From Anticarsia gemmatalis (Eukaryota; Arthropoda; Insecta; Lepidoptera; Erebidae), in the NCBI RefSeq assembly GCF_050436995.1, contig NC_134754.1, positions 6,999,001 through 7,063,000 of the forward strand: 64,000 nt of DNA, read 5' to 3'. The notes beneath the pieces were generated by a model that did no database searches, was not told where the DNA came from, and saw nothing but the letters and a program-made list of their open reading frames with translations. A program made the translations under genes and the position numbers. This document shows, in pieces, positions 50,601-61,545 of this stretch (the stretch's first letter is position 1; the number at the start of each line of letters is the position of its first letter).

Positions 50601-53600
50601 TTATAATGGATGATGTAGCCAATCACCTGGTTCGAGCGCTCAGAGATATCGAAGAATTGGAGCAACCGTCAGAATTTGATTGTTCCGTCGAAGACCAACC
50701 TTGGGGCTTTGGGGCTACGCTGCAAGAGAAGTTGTTAACAGTAAGTAAAAATAATACACTTCACCTATTACGGTCCCACTGCTGGGCAGTGGGCAGTATC
50801 CTCACAGAAAACAGGCGTGAGCCTAATTTGGGTAGCAGTAACAGTACCTTTAGTAACATATTTTAAAACGCATATACCTTTAATTTGTAATGTTGATGTG
50901 ACAAATATTAAAGAATGGGGCAATAATAGGTGTAAAGAAATTCAGTGTACTGAAAAGTAAAAAATATTGTGTGATAATTTTAAACGTGTTTTTGTAAAAG
51001 ATTTCCTACACAAACAAGCGACTGCACAAAGCACGTAATTTTTGTTCGTTATGTACCTACCTCAATATGCGCCTGACAAGCTCAACACATGAAACATAAA
51101 AAAGATCAGTTTTTTAACTTGACATTTTAAACAAACATAAATAATGGAATCAATACAACCAAATTAATGCCTAACTTCTCTTTACACAGACCAAATCTGT
51201 AGGAGTCACGGGACACATAGAGTTTAACGAACGGGGACAAAGAATCAACTACGTTTTGTACGTCAATGAAATACATCTCATGAAAAGAAGTACCGTCGGT
51301 AGATGGGAGTCGGCAAACGGTGGAGCCATTATTGACACTAGACCCCTCGTAGATGACGATAGAAACACGCAATCTAGCAAACATTTTATTGTAAGTATCA
51401 AAATTTATATTTATTACATTAAGAAGTATATTATACGGCTTACAACCTCTGGGGCTTTTTTCTACCATCGTCTATTCACAACCGGCTATCAACAAATTAT
51501 TAGGTCGGGGAAAAAGTCTTTTCGCATTACAGTGTGTATGAACTTGTAATAAAATATTTTCTCTACACAAAAAAGCTCGATATTTTGGTACTTCACGAGC
51601 TCACTGATGAACCGTGAACTCATTTGTGATTCTTGAAGCCAAAGAGATTTTATTACAAGTTCATACATACCATAATGCGAAAAGACTTTTTCCCCGACAT
51701 AATATAATATTCTATTCTAAATTATAATATCAACAAATTATATATTAATTTATAAATGAAATTTAGCGCCTTTTTTAAATGTCAAAATCTCGATACTGTA
51801 TTGTAAATAGTCGCGCTATTGAACAAATATCAATCAATTGAATGAAACTTATATTCCGATCGTGTTAATATCCGTATAATATTTTAAATAGTCGTCCAAT
51901 GTGAACATTTAAAAGACATGTTACTTGTGTTTAGGTTATATCTCGGCTAGCTGAACCCTACTTCATAGAAAAGAAGCCTATTGATGGAGAAGAAGTAGAC
52001 CCTGATAACAAATGGGAAGGGTTCTCCGTGGACTTAGTTAAAGCAATATTCGACATTTTAAAACAAGAGAATTACAATTATACGTACGAATTCGTCGATG
52101 CTAAGAACAAAACGTATGGAAAGTTCGATACAAAAACGAAGAAATGGAACGGTTTAATTGGTGACCTGCTGGATAAGGTTAGTTTTAATTAAATTTGTAT
52201 CGTGGTAAGGAAAGCTTCAAGGAAATTTTGCTTTAAAATCACAATTTTTGTTCTAACTACGACTACAAGTGTAGCGTCATTCGATATTATTTTTATATCT
52301 AATCGATTTATATAGCTCCTATGAAATGCTGAACTTATTTTGCTGAAAGTTTACTATGCCATGTGCCTTTGTAAATAAGAATAACATATTTTCTTACAGA
52401 AAGCTGACCTAGCTGTATGCGACTTAACCATAACGGAAGAACGTAAAAAAGTCGTAGACTTTTCAGTACCTTTTATGACTCTAGGAATAAGTATTTTATT
52501 TACCAAGGAACGTAAAGTAATGCCAGGGACATATTCTTTTCTTAATCCATATTCTTTTGATGTTTGGATGCACACAGCCACTGCCTATTGCGTTGTGTCT
52601 ATCGTACTTTTTATTTGTGCCAGGTAAATATACTGCAAATAAGTCTGCCATGGTGTAAAGCTACACACATACTCAGCTCTATTTATCGAACAAAACAACC
52701 GACAATAACAACACTTGCTCGACTTGTGCCGATCGGACTATTCATACGGCTCAACAAATCTTTCGATTCAATTCCTACCGTAATAACTACTACATTAGGT
52801 TTTGACCACACATATTCGAGACGGCACTATCGACTAGATGCAATTACTACACTTACTCGGCTTGTGCCGATTGGTACATCGGTATACGGCTCAACAGTCG
52901 ATTTAGACCCGTAATAACTACTACATTAGGTTTTGACCACACATATTCGAGACGGCACTATCGACTAGATGCAATTACTACACTTACTCGGCTTGTGCCG
53001 ATTGGTACATCGGTATACGGCTCAACAGTCGATTTAGACCCGTAATAACTACTACATTAGGTTTTGGATTAAGCCGATCGGGTAGTTCTGTTCTGTCAGC
53101 TTTTATTTAGGTGCGGCCATGTCGAGCAACATTATTCCCGAACATTTATCTACGTGTATTCGATTTTAGCGAACGACTGAGTCGACTAATGCCGAACCGA
53201 ACATACATATGTGTCGCAAGCCTTATAGTGCAATATATATTTTAAAATGCTTTTCTTTATTTTAGAATATCGCCAGCTGACTGGGAAAATCCAGAACCGT
53301 GCGAAAAAGATCCTGAAGTATTAGAAAATATATGGACGTTTAAAAATTGCGCCTGGCTTACGATGGGCTCTATCATGACGCAGGGATGTGATATCTTGCC
53401 TAAGTAATTCGCTCTTTATCTTTCACAAACCTTGTTTATCATTTATAAATTCTATTTTTATTAAAGTATCTATTATGTAATAGATAAATGGAATTGTATT
53501 TATATCGGAGTATTTTATATGTAATAGATAAGTTCTTCAATATCAATTCTATTATATCACATATACTTCAATAAAAAAGGAAATTATGAAATCAAAGTTT

Positions 53601-56600
53601 TGAAGTAAGCATGCATTATGTTTATATTATGAAAGATTGAAACGCATGTACGTTTTATATGGAAATTGAGTATTATATAAGGATATTTTATTATTAAAAT
53701 GTTTTCGTGGAACCTTTAAAGTGGACTTGAAGACACTTAGTTAGTTTGACGAATTCAAAAGTCGTATAAATATTAGAAATCGTCCATAGCCACTTACACT
53801 CACCGATTGGTAAACTATCTGTGGGATAAGCAACGCTTGGAGCGTGCATTCCATTGATGGGAGACCGCATAGTGGTAATTGAACAAGGTGTGTCCGTGCT
53901 TCGGGGGGTACGTAAAACGTCGGTCCCGGTTGTTGTCTATTAAGATAACAATCATTAAGCCACGTCAAAGGCCTTCGGGCGGCTTAAACAACTTTGACAC
54001 TAGGTTAACCACTAACCATAAGACAAGAAGAAGAAGAATGTTAGAAATAATTATGCATTGCTTTTATACTTGCGAAATCTTAGAGGCTGTTTTCATGCAT
54101 GTGTACTTTACATAATATGTACGAGGCTTAACAAAGTTTTTTAGTTGTACCAATTTAATAATATAATATTGTTGTTTCAAGAGCGATCGGTACTCGTTGG
54201 GTATGCGGCATGTGGTGGTTCTTCGCCGTGATCGTGTGTCAGACCTACATCGCTCAGCTGTCAGCGTCAATGACATCGGCCTTGGAGACCGAACCTATCA
54301 ACGACATTGATGGCTTAGCCAAGCAGACCAAGATTCTGTATGGAGCTATTTCCGGAGGCTCTACGCTGGAATTCTTTAGGGTAAACAATTCATGATTTAA
54401 TTCAAACACATAACTTATGACGAAAATAGTGGCTTCTTGTTTACGCTGTGTTGTTTTGGTGAGAATAAGTTTTATTACAGTTACAAATTTATAGATATTT
54501 TTTTTGTTTTGATAACGTTATACCACGTGGTCATACAATGCAGTAGCGCGATTCGCTACCTCTATTGAGTATCGACAACCAGTAAGCTATCAAGAAAGGT
54601 ATTTTGTTGGAAAATCTATTAACGCCTCTAACGGCCGCCGTGAGACTTTTGCAGTAAATTTAAAATATCAAACTCTCGATATTCGATAGTACTGACTGTA
54701 GAGAATTACGCTACCTGCCTGTCATTATTTAAAAAAAAACCCGCACTTCTAACCCGATGACCACTTCTTTAATAGATATCAGACTTTCGGATTACTGAAT
54801 CAATGTAATCAACGACGATAAACTTTGACAATTTCAACACTCTAAAAACTAAAATTTTCAGTCCTCAAAAGACAAAACATATCAACTAATTTACGAAACA
54901 ATGATGGCGAATCCCAGTGTCCTGATGACCAGTAATGAGGAGGGAGAGAAACGAGTGTTAAAAAGTAGGAACAAATTCGCATTCTTCATGGAATCGTGCA
55001 CCATTGAGTACAAACTAAAACGACAATGTGATTTGAAAAAGGTTGGAGGTGAACTGGACAGTAAAGATTATGGCATAGCTATGCCTGCAAGTAAGTTATA
55101 TGAAACTATAGAATCATCAGCCTATCCTTTCTTCCGTATCGACGTCTTTTTTGCGTCCAGCCATCCACTGACCAACCTCAGCAAGCATTGCTTAACCTAA
55201 GACTGATCCGTGCGATTGTTGTTACTTGGTGAATAAAAATCAATATTTATTTAAATAACTGATGCCTGAATCTGTGTTGTTGCATACGACTATGGTTTTC
55301 ACGAGATATCGTTTGTGTTTTTTAAATATACGAATTTGCCGTTGAATAAATATAGGACTACTATACTGGAATAGACAGCCTTTGTTGCAATCTAGTTCTA
55401 CTATTTGAATATTCATTAATTACTAAAAAGAAGTACATAAGTACTTTATACAAATTCATTAGGGCAAAAAACTAAATTTCTTACAGCTTTAAATACGTAA
55501 TAGTTTTGCGTGTATAATTCCAGATTCGCCATTTAGAACTCATATAAATAGAGCAATTTTGAAATTGAAGGAAAACACTAAGTTAGATGATATTAAAAAT
55601 ACGTGGTGGTACAAGAAAAATGGAGCAAAAGAATGTGACGTAAGTGGATCTCATTTAATTAAAATTAAAATAGTTGAAAATATTATTTAGGATCACAGAT
55701 GTCTTAAACTCGTGTAGAGCTGGTGTGTTAAGCAACGATTCTAATAACAGGCTTAAAAGTAACACTTTTTTAATATAACATTTTGACCAGTTTTAAATAA
55801 ACCCCACTAGTCCTCCTATTTTAAATGCGAAAGTTCTAGACGATCAATGTATGTTTATTTCTTTTTCAAGCAATATCTACTGGACGGATTTTGGTAAGAT
55901 ATACCAGCATATAGTTAAACACATAGCCTGGATTACCACTTACGATTCTTTTTACACAGAGAAATTCATCCACGCGGAAGAATTCTCAGACAAACATAAT
56001 ATAAAATGTCTTCTTTCAAACATACTACGCAGAACTCACGATTCACTATTTATTTCTTTTTTTAAATACATCTCCTTCACTAAGAATTGCTCTTATGTCG
56101 TGGGGACTTTTACAACCATACAAACAACGGACACAAAGCACAACTAGGCTCGAAACAATTATTTGTGGATCGCATCTAAAACAATAAAATGTTCTTATTA
56201 TAATATTATAATGTAACGAATCTTAAACGCGATTAGCAATTAAAGGCAGCGATACCTTATTTGTTTACTCAACGTTTCGATCTAATTAAAATCGTTATTA
56301 TACTTTTCAGGAACCAACAGATGAGAATGATTTAGAAGGTGATCTCGAGATGGACAATCTTCGTGGCGCCTTCCTCGTGTTGATCATGGGACTAGTCGTC
56401 GCTGTGTTCATTGCTGCCATAGAATTCATGAATGAAGTTCGCAACATCGTCGTACGCGAACAGGTATCATACTCATTTATTTTTAATTTTATAGGTGTAC
56501 ACGTTGAAACCAGATTAGTTTAAGTTGCCACTTCCAACGCAAGTGGTTGTAGGTTTGAACCCGAGGCAACACACCAATGACTTTTCGAAGTTATGTGTGT

Positions 56601-57655
56601 ATTACAAATCATTATCACTTACTCTAACAGAGAAGGGAAACATCGATGAAACCTTGCATGTCTAAAATTTGTTTAATACATTTATTAAGGTATGCAAAGT
56701 CCTCAACCCGCACTTGGCCAGTGTGGCGAAATCAAGGCCTAACTCCTCCCTTTACGGGTGGAGACCCTTGCCCTGCAGTGGGACAGTAATGGGTAAAAAC
56801 CAAAACAAAGGTGTACACGTTGAATACCTTAATATAATCCTGCGCCATTTTCCGACATTTACTGCAGTTTTCGTACATGTCTTATTACGATCGTTTTCAA
56901 TACCCTATCTTTCCACTATATATTTACAAGAGACAAGCATTGTCTATCATCTGATTGTGTCTTCGCTTTCTATAACCTATTCATGGACAAATCGTTTTGA
57001 CGTAATAATTTTCGATCTTGCTGTAATCTTTGACAGAAAATTGAAAATAGCCGATAGGAAACCGTAACTATCTAAAATATTTAAAAAAGGTTGTTAGTTT
57101 TCCGCTTCTGAAAACCCTGAATAAGTTGACAAGTTAACTTTTTCTCAGATTTTAGGTCTCTGAAAATAATTAGAAAATACGCAAACGAAGGCGTTATCAT
57201 ACATAAATAAAATAAATAAATATCATTGGATAACTCACACACACACGATTATTTGATTCCAAATTGAGCAGAGCTTGTACTATGGTAACCAAATAACTGA
57301 TAAACATACTTATATACTTCTAAATACATACTTATATAGATAATTCACAACAAGGCTCAAAACAAATACTCGTGCTCGTCACACAAAAATTTGTCACGTA
57401 TAAGTACCTATTATATTGAAAAATTTAAATTGTACAGTCAATCTCCTTTGTAAATTGCAGGTGACACACAAGGAAGTATTTATCAAAGAGTTGAAGGCAT
57501 CGTTGAATTTCTTCAAGCTGCAAAAGCCGGTCCTTCGCAACCCGAGCCGAGCGCCATCTATCGTGTCGTCAGACAGTGAGGACGAGCGACGCCAACAAAA
57601 ACGTACCATGAACGCTATTGACAACTTTTTAGACATGGAGAAAGAAGTACATTAG
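47667..57655 (+). CDS. Kainate-type ionotropic glutamate receptor subunit (gene C), divergent M3 gate and acidic insertion
   Basis: 943 aa in 16 exons: 47667-47757, 48852-48992, 49198-49548, 49632-49732, 49824-49940, 50217-50399, 50591-50740, 51190-51390, 51935-52177, 52400-52623, 53266-53403, 54182-54380, 54862-55090, 55524-55639, 56311-56463, 57461-57655. It starts with a short signal peptide (MWYLLIFLLCVQ). The amino-terminal domain (~30-380) has a Glu-rich block at ~125-152 absent from A and B. S1 has DLTITEER with the ligand Arg, the pore loop is MTQGCDILPK, S2 has GGST and FFMES, and M4 is in the 153-nt exon. M3 reads TYIAQLSASMT where the family has SYTANLAAFLT. The acceptor of the M3 exon is AAG. 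Intron changes: one intron is lost in exon 3, and an extra one divides exons 4 and 5, relative to B. The binding lobes look intact, so it is probably functional, perhaps as a modulatory subunit. Confidence 0.94.
47820..48510. mobile_element. Possible piggyBac-like miniature element in gene C intron 1
   Basis: The right end reads GGGCGCTCGAGAGGTTAA. Near the left, TTAACC is followed after a few bases by TCTCAAGCGCCC, the reverse complement with one mismatch. TTAA at both ends is the piggyBac target site. The left end has about 10-14 extra bases, so the boundary is uncertain. Confidence 0.4.
49975..50108. mobile_element. CAGTA-family MITE, decayed, in gene C intron 5
   Basis: CCCCCGTTAGAGGCGTTGAG and CGATAGCTAGCCAGTTGTCG match the family core and right arm. 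The ends are lost. Confidence 0.5.
51500..51703. mobile_element. Mariner-like miniature element in gene C intron 8
   Basis: The left end TTAGGTCGGGGAAAAAGTC is repeated in reverse at the right (GACTTTTTCCCCGACATAA). The inverted repeats extend about 50 bases inward (CTTTTCGCATTA, TATGAACTTGTAATAAAAT). The end sequence is of mariner type and insertion is next to TA. No transposase remains. Confidence 0.7.
52779..53060. repeat. 131-bp tandem repeat in gene C intron 10
   Basis: CGTAATAACTACTACATTAG begins at 52779, 52910 and 53041, exactly 131 bases apart each time. The two full units look almost identical. Each contains GGCTTGTGCCGATTGG and GTATACGGCTCAAC. A diverged partial unit precedes them at about 52700. 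The intron lies between the M1 exon and the pore-loop exon. Confidence 0.85.
53770..54035 (+). mobile_element. 5S rRNA-like SINE in intron 11 of gene C
   Basis: ATAAGCAACGCTTGGAGCGT and TTGATGGGAGACCGC match the 5S-like head, followed by GTCGGTCCCGGTTGT, GGCCTTCGGGCGGCTT and GACACTAGGTTAACCACTAA. The end is an (AAG)n run. It is fuller than the copy at 8.4 kb. Confidence 0.65.
54541..54716. mobile_element. CAGTA-family MITE in gene C intron 12
   Basis: It starts CAGTAGCGCGATTCGCTAC, has CTCTAACGGCCGCCGTGAG, and ends AGAGAATTACGCTACCTG. Both ends are recognisable. Confidence 0.6.
55820..55995 (-). mobile_element. Decayed retroposon tail in gene C intron 14
   Basis: CCTCCTATTTTAAATGCGAA, CAAGCAATATCTACTGGACG and CATCCACGCGGAAGAATTC follow the plan of the copy at 37170 with many changes. 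A SINE copy begins 60 bases later. Confidence 0.45.
56055..56178 (-). mobile_element. Truncated SINE (family of 11148) in intron 14 of gene C
   Basis: It shows the same 3' words in diverged form: CACTAAGAATTGCTCTTATG, GGGGACTTTTACAACC and GGCTCGAAACAATTATTTG. The tRNA-like head is absent. It directly follows a decayed non-LTR tail at 55820-55995. Confidence 0.65.
56690..56800 (+). mobile_element. Retroposon 3' fragment in gene C intron 15
   Basis: GTATGCAAAGTCCTCAACCC, CACTTGGCCAGTGTGGCG, GGTGGAGACCCTTGCCCTGC and CAGTGGGACAGTAATGGG form the tail of a non-LTR element known widely in Lepidoptera. A shorter relative is at 58459-58530. Confidence 0.55.
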
Positions 57656-57901
57656 AAAAAAGAATAATTTGCATTTAATATTAAAAAGAATATGTCTTTA
57701 AAAATATAGAACACCAAAAATACCTTTTATAAGGCGTTCGTCGACTTATATGTGGCTTGTAAAATTAGGCAAATATATTTTACGGATGCTTGTGTAGAGT
57801 AAAACTAGTCAAATTAGGGTTTAATCTTGTTGATTAATGTGTTATGATTTACTAACTTAGGCTATTTTTTTGCAAATTAACTTGTCATTGTCATTTTGCG
57901 A

Positions 57902-57907
57902 AATAAA
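57902..57907 (+). terminator. Poly(A) signal of gene C
   Basis: AATAAA about 250 bases after the TAG stop codon of gene C. An ATTAAA variant occurs earlier, near 57681. The AT-rich stretch between would be the 3' UTR. Confidence 0.5.
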
Positions 57908-58999
57908 TTGTGATATTTGCAATTATGAGGACCATTTATTTCCTGTTCCAAAAATATTGTAAGAAGAGTAACCTGACTTGCGAATATCCAGGAAAAGTCT
58001 TACATTAATTGTTAATGAGAATAATTAAATTCCTTATACTACCATCCGATCGAATGGCAATGAGGCTGGGCCTAATTCCGTTAAACGTACGAAAAATGTA
58101 AGAAACATTTTATGAAGGTGTATTTGTTTCTATACATAATCAACATAACATTTAAATCCACCTATGTTTATTACAATATTACGCGCATATTCTCAAGTGA
58201 AATACAACTAGGAACTGCAAACACTAGTTGAACTGTCTACAATGATATGTTGAGTTAACAAGCGTTATGTAGACAGGCTATCATTTACTATGGATAGGTG
58301 TAATTCCATGAGAAGTCACGTTGTAATATTGTCACGCTCTTTTCCTTTGCGCAACAGGAAAGTGGGGAAAGCAATAAGCTTTCAGTTTTTGCATTTCCCG
58401 TACTCGCATGTTTATAATTTGAATGAAGTTATAGGATTTGCTTGAAACAGTTTCCGAAGTAGGTAAGTCCTCGACCCGCTCTTGGGCAGCGTGGTCAAGT
58501 CTAATTACGGGAGGAGACCCTTGCCCAATTGAAGAAAGTTTATAAATATTTTGAGAAAAAGGAGACAGAATCTTAAGTACGCGGATAGCCACTAATTAGC
58601 TTTATTATAATATATGAGAATATACTATTAATACACCTTAGTGTATTTGCGTGTTTTTCCGTTAATTAATAAAGAAGTCAAAGGTTAGAAGTAAAAAATT
58701 AAGATAATATGCCTAAAACGCTGTGTGTGTTCTTCCCATACTGATAAAAAATATAAATAAAAACTGGAGGGTAAACAAACTAAGATTACGAGTACAAGTA
58801 GATATAAACAAGCAAGACAAAAGAGCTAAATATGTCGGAGTTTAAAACTGCAACAATACAAAACTTGTGCTATGAACTTACTAGTTTTAAGGAAATAGTC
58901 GTTAATCCGTGAAGTTTGACCCAACAATTTGTTCGACGGTGTGTAAAAGTTCTCGATTTATATCTAGCAACTAACGAGACTGCAATAAATATAAAGAAC

Positions 59000-59197
59000 T
59001 AGCTTCTGCCGCGAATTTGTCCGCCTGAAGTCATTTCCCCAGAAAAAAAGTATCCTATGTGTCAATCCAGGTTATAAACAATCTGTGTAACAAATTTCAT
59101 AAAAATACATTCAGCAGTTTTTGAGTTAAAGAGTAACATACGTACATACATCTATCCTCACAAACGTTCACATTGATAATATTAGTAGGATAAAAGA
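59000..59197 (+). mobile_element. Decayed retroposon tail
   Basis: It has CGCGAATTTGTCCGCCTG, TATCCTATGTGTCAATCCAG and the end GATAATATTAGTAGGAT, related to the copy at 63465 but more diverged. It lies in the gap downstream of gene C. Confidence 0.5.
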
Positions 59198-59661
59198 TTG
59201 CATTTTTCTAGCACAACATTCATTTTTTATCTGACTACGGTAAAGTAAGAAAATTACTCTTATACTTCGCCATATTTGTTTTTGAACATTTTAAAAAGTT
59301 TAATGTACTGTTGGCTATGCTTTACTTATTTGTAATCTAGTAATACTCTCTAACAAAGCTCAATCATCCGTTTTACGTGAGTATTTAGTTCATTGCAGCA
59401 GTAAAATTAATATGATTGAAAACCGTACTATGACAAATTATAATCACCTAAGGAAGGAATAATAGTTGAAGACCTAAGGCGTTTTATTTTATAACATTAG
59501 TTATTAGTTACTACACAGTTAGTGATATTATAAATGCAAAAGTGAATTTCTTTGTTCCGCTTTCTTGGCATTATGTAGTAACCTGTTTTAGATAGGAACG
59601 TGTTTCATGTTTTTTATCAACATTATAAAATTGAAAATTTAAAATAAGTACATTTAATGCA

Positions 59662-59916
59662 TATCTATACTAATATTATAAGGCTGAGGAGTTTGTTTGT
59701 TTGTTTGTTTTAACGCGCTAATCTCAGGAACTACTAGTCTGATTTGAAAAATGATTTTAGTGTTAGATAGCCCATTCATCGAGGAAGGCTATAGGCTATA
59801 TATCATCACGCTACGACCAATGGGAGCCGAGAACCAGCTAAAATGATACAAAAAAGGGGAGAAATTTCACACATTCTCTCTAATGCAAGCGAAGTTGCGC
59901 GGCTCAGCTACTCTTT
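59662..59916 (-). mobile_element. Non-LTR retroposon 3' fragment (copy 5, inverted)
   Basis: It reads in reverse: a (GTTT)n start, AACGCGCTAATCTCAGGAAC, ATCGAGGAAGGCTATAGGC, and GAAGTTGCGCGGCTCAGCTA at the end. It lies in the gap between gene C and the fourth gene. Confidence 0.65.
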
Positions 59917-61389
59917 AATATAATGCAATTCGATATCATAAATTCAGGCAATCAATTTTCACTTAAAACGCAATTAAGATATTATCAACCTGGTGTCAAC
60001 TGTGAAGATTGCATTATGGAACAATGGAAATTAAATATAGATAAGTAATTATTTAAATAATCTGAATAATCAATTGTATAATATTTTGCAAATATTATTG
60101 TGTACGTTTTGTTAATATTGTAGTTGCATTGAAATATATTAATAGCAACTACAAAACACTTGAAACTTTGTTATCGACTCAAAGGAAATACAAGATTTTC
60201 CAAAGTTCTTGATCATGAAACACGAAAATTTAAATTTCAAATCGTTTGGTTCAAATATATTTGTGTTTTTACACTTACCTTTTGATTTTTGACTTTACAA
60301 ACACCTAATAATAATATAATTATTATATGGAATCGTGCTAAAGTGACTATCGTAGTTATGCATGGGAAGAAACTTTTAACAAGATATAAAATACTAGTCG
60401 GCAATATGAAATGTAGATATATCTTGTAGCTTAATATTAAAATACTGTATACCTTAATATAAGGTAATAGTAGCGATATTAGCCATAATTCTATATACGA
60501 TTATAATAATTTAAAGTAAATTACCGTCGTTATCAAATATGATCAATCACCATCGTCATCAATTAAGGAGATTGAACAAAAACACCTGCATTACGTACTT
60601 ACGGGTACTTAGATATAATCTCGACCGCTGACACGGTTACGTAAACAGATTGGATTTCAATTTTCTCGCTGAACTTAGATGACTTCCGATTTTCTATAGA
60701 AAGTTGAGTTCTTTTGTGTATTTCCCTAAGTTTGAGGACAAAGATTTTGTACTTTAATCACTTTGCGCGGAATGGAAATTGTTTGAACCTTCTTTGACAC
60801 TCTTTAATGACGTTTAAAAGATGCGGGCACAACGCTTGCTTGAAGACTCGACGCGTCGGGTCAAAGTGATTTAAGTTTAAATAGTAGAGTTATTGGGGAG
60901 CTTACGGCAATTTATTATAGCTTATACGCCAAATAAATTGAGCACAGGGCGTCGCAAATTCATGAATCCATATCATAAAGACCTTCCAAACTGTTATGCA
61001 AATCAGCATAAGTAAAGAACACGATGTATCATTCAAAGCGTTGAAATTCTAAGAGACGGAGAGTGTGCTGAATTGCATTCAATCAATAAAACAAATCTGT
61101 TTTAAAACTCGTTTTGTGAGTTGATCAGTGACATCCGGGAGCCTGCACGTGCTACTGAACGCAGCATGTTGCGTCGCCGACGCACGCGACACCCGATCGG
61201 AAATGAGGGAACTGTCGGAAGCCCGCACTACCATTATCGTCTACAACACTCCAACCCTCGGAACCCCTCGACAGTTTTGATCGGGCATATTCCATTGAAG
61301 AGTTTGTATGTGTGATGTTTGATAGGTGGTGAGCGTACAGATCGAGGTATGATTTGTAAATACATAGATTGGTGGGGTCGTTGTTTGTG

Positions 61390-61481
61390 CATGTCTCCTG
61401 CGCAGTAATCAATTGTAGCGAAAGAACGCCAAATCTGCGCGAGGTTCAGTCGGTTCAGTGGCGCGAGAGCCACACAGTGAT
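61390..61481 (+). promoter_or_regulatory. Promoter / 5' leader of the fourth gene
   Basis: Two copies of TTCAGT, matching the arthropod initiator TCAGT, lie at about 61445 and 61455 in a CpG-rich block 30-40 bases before the signal-peptide ATG. The short leader and initiators agree with a transcription start here. Confidence 0.45.
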
Positions 61482-61545
61482 ATGGCCGCGTCGGTGTACG
61501 CTGTGCTTGCGCTCGCCGTCACAGCACTTGGGGCGACTATCGCAC
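61482..61545 (+). CDS. First coding exon (signal peptide) of a fourth gene, partial
   Basis: The ATG reads 21 codons, MAASVYAVLALAVTA and onward, a textbook hydrophobic signal peptide. It ends in phase 1 at a strong GTGAGT donor (61546). The exon is GC-rich like the DNA just upstream. The phase fits a candidate second exon at the right edge (63980). The protein is therefore secreted or membrane-bound. Location next to three receptor genes, and a first exon of similar size and phase to those of B and C, suggest another receptor subunit, but no diagnostic domain lies within the window. Confidence 0.65.

Larger units (their letters stand above)
57910..61380. other. Intergenic region between gene C and the fourth gene
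   Basis: It holds retroposon tails at 59000 and 59662 (inverted) and, at 58459-58530, a short repeat (GGTAAGTCCTCGACCCGC, GGAGACCCTTGCCC) also seen at 56690-56800 and, in part, 50765-50850. No exon is recognised. GC content rises from 61.1 kb toward the fourth gene. Confidence 0.55.
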
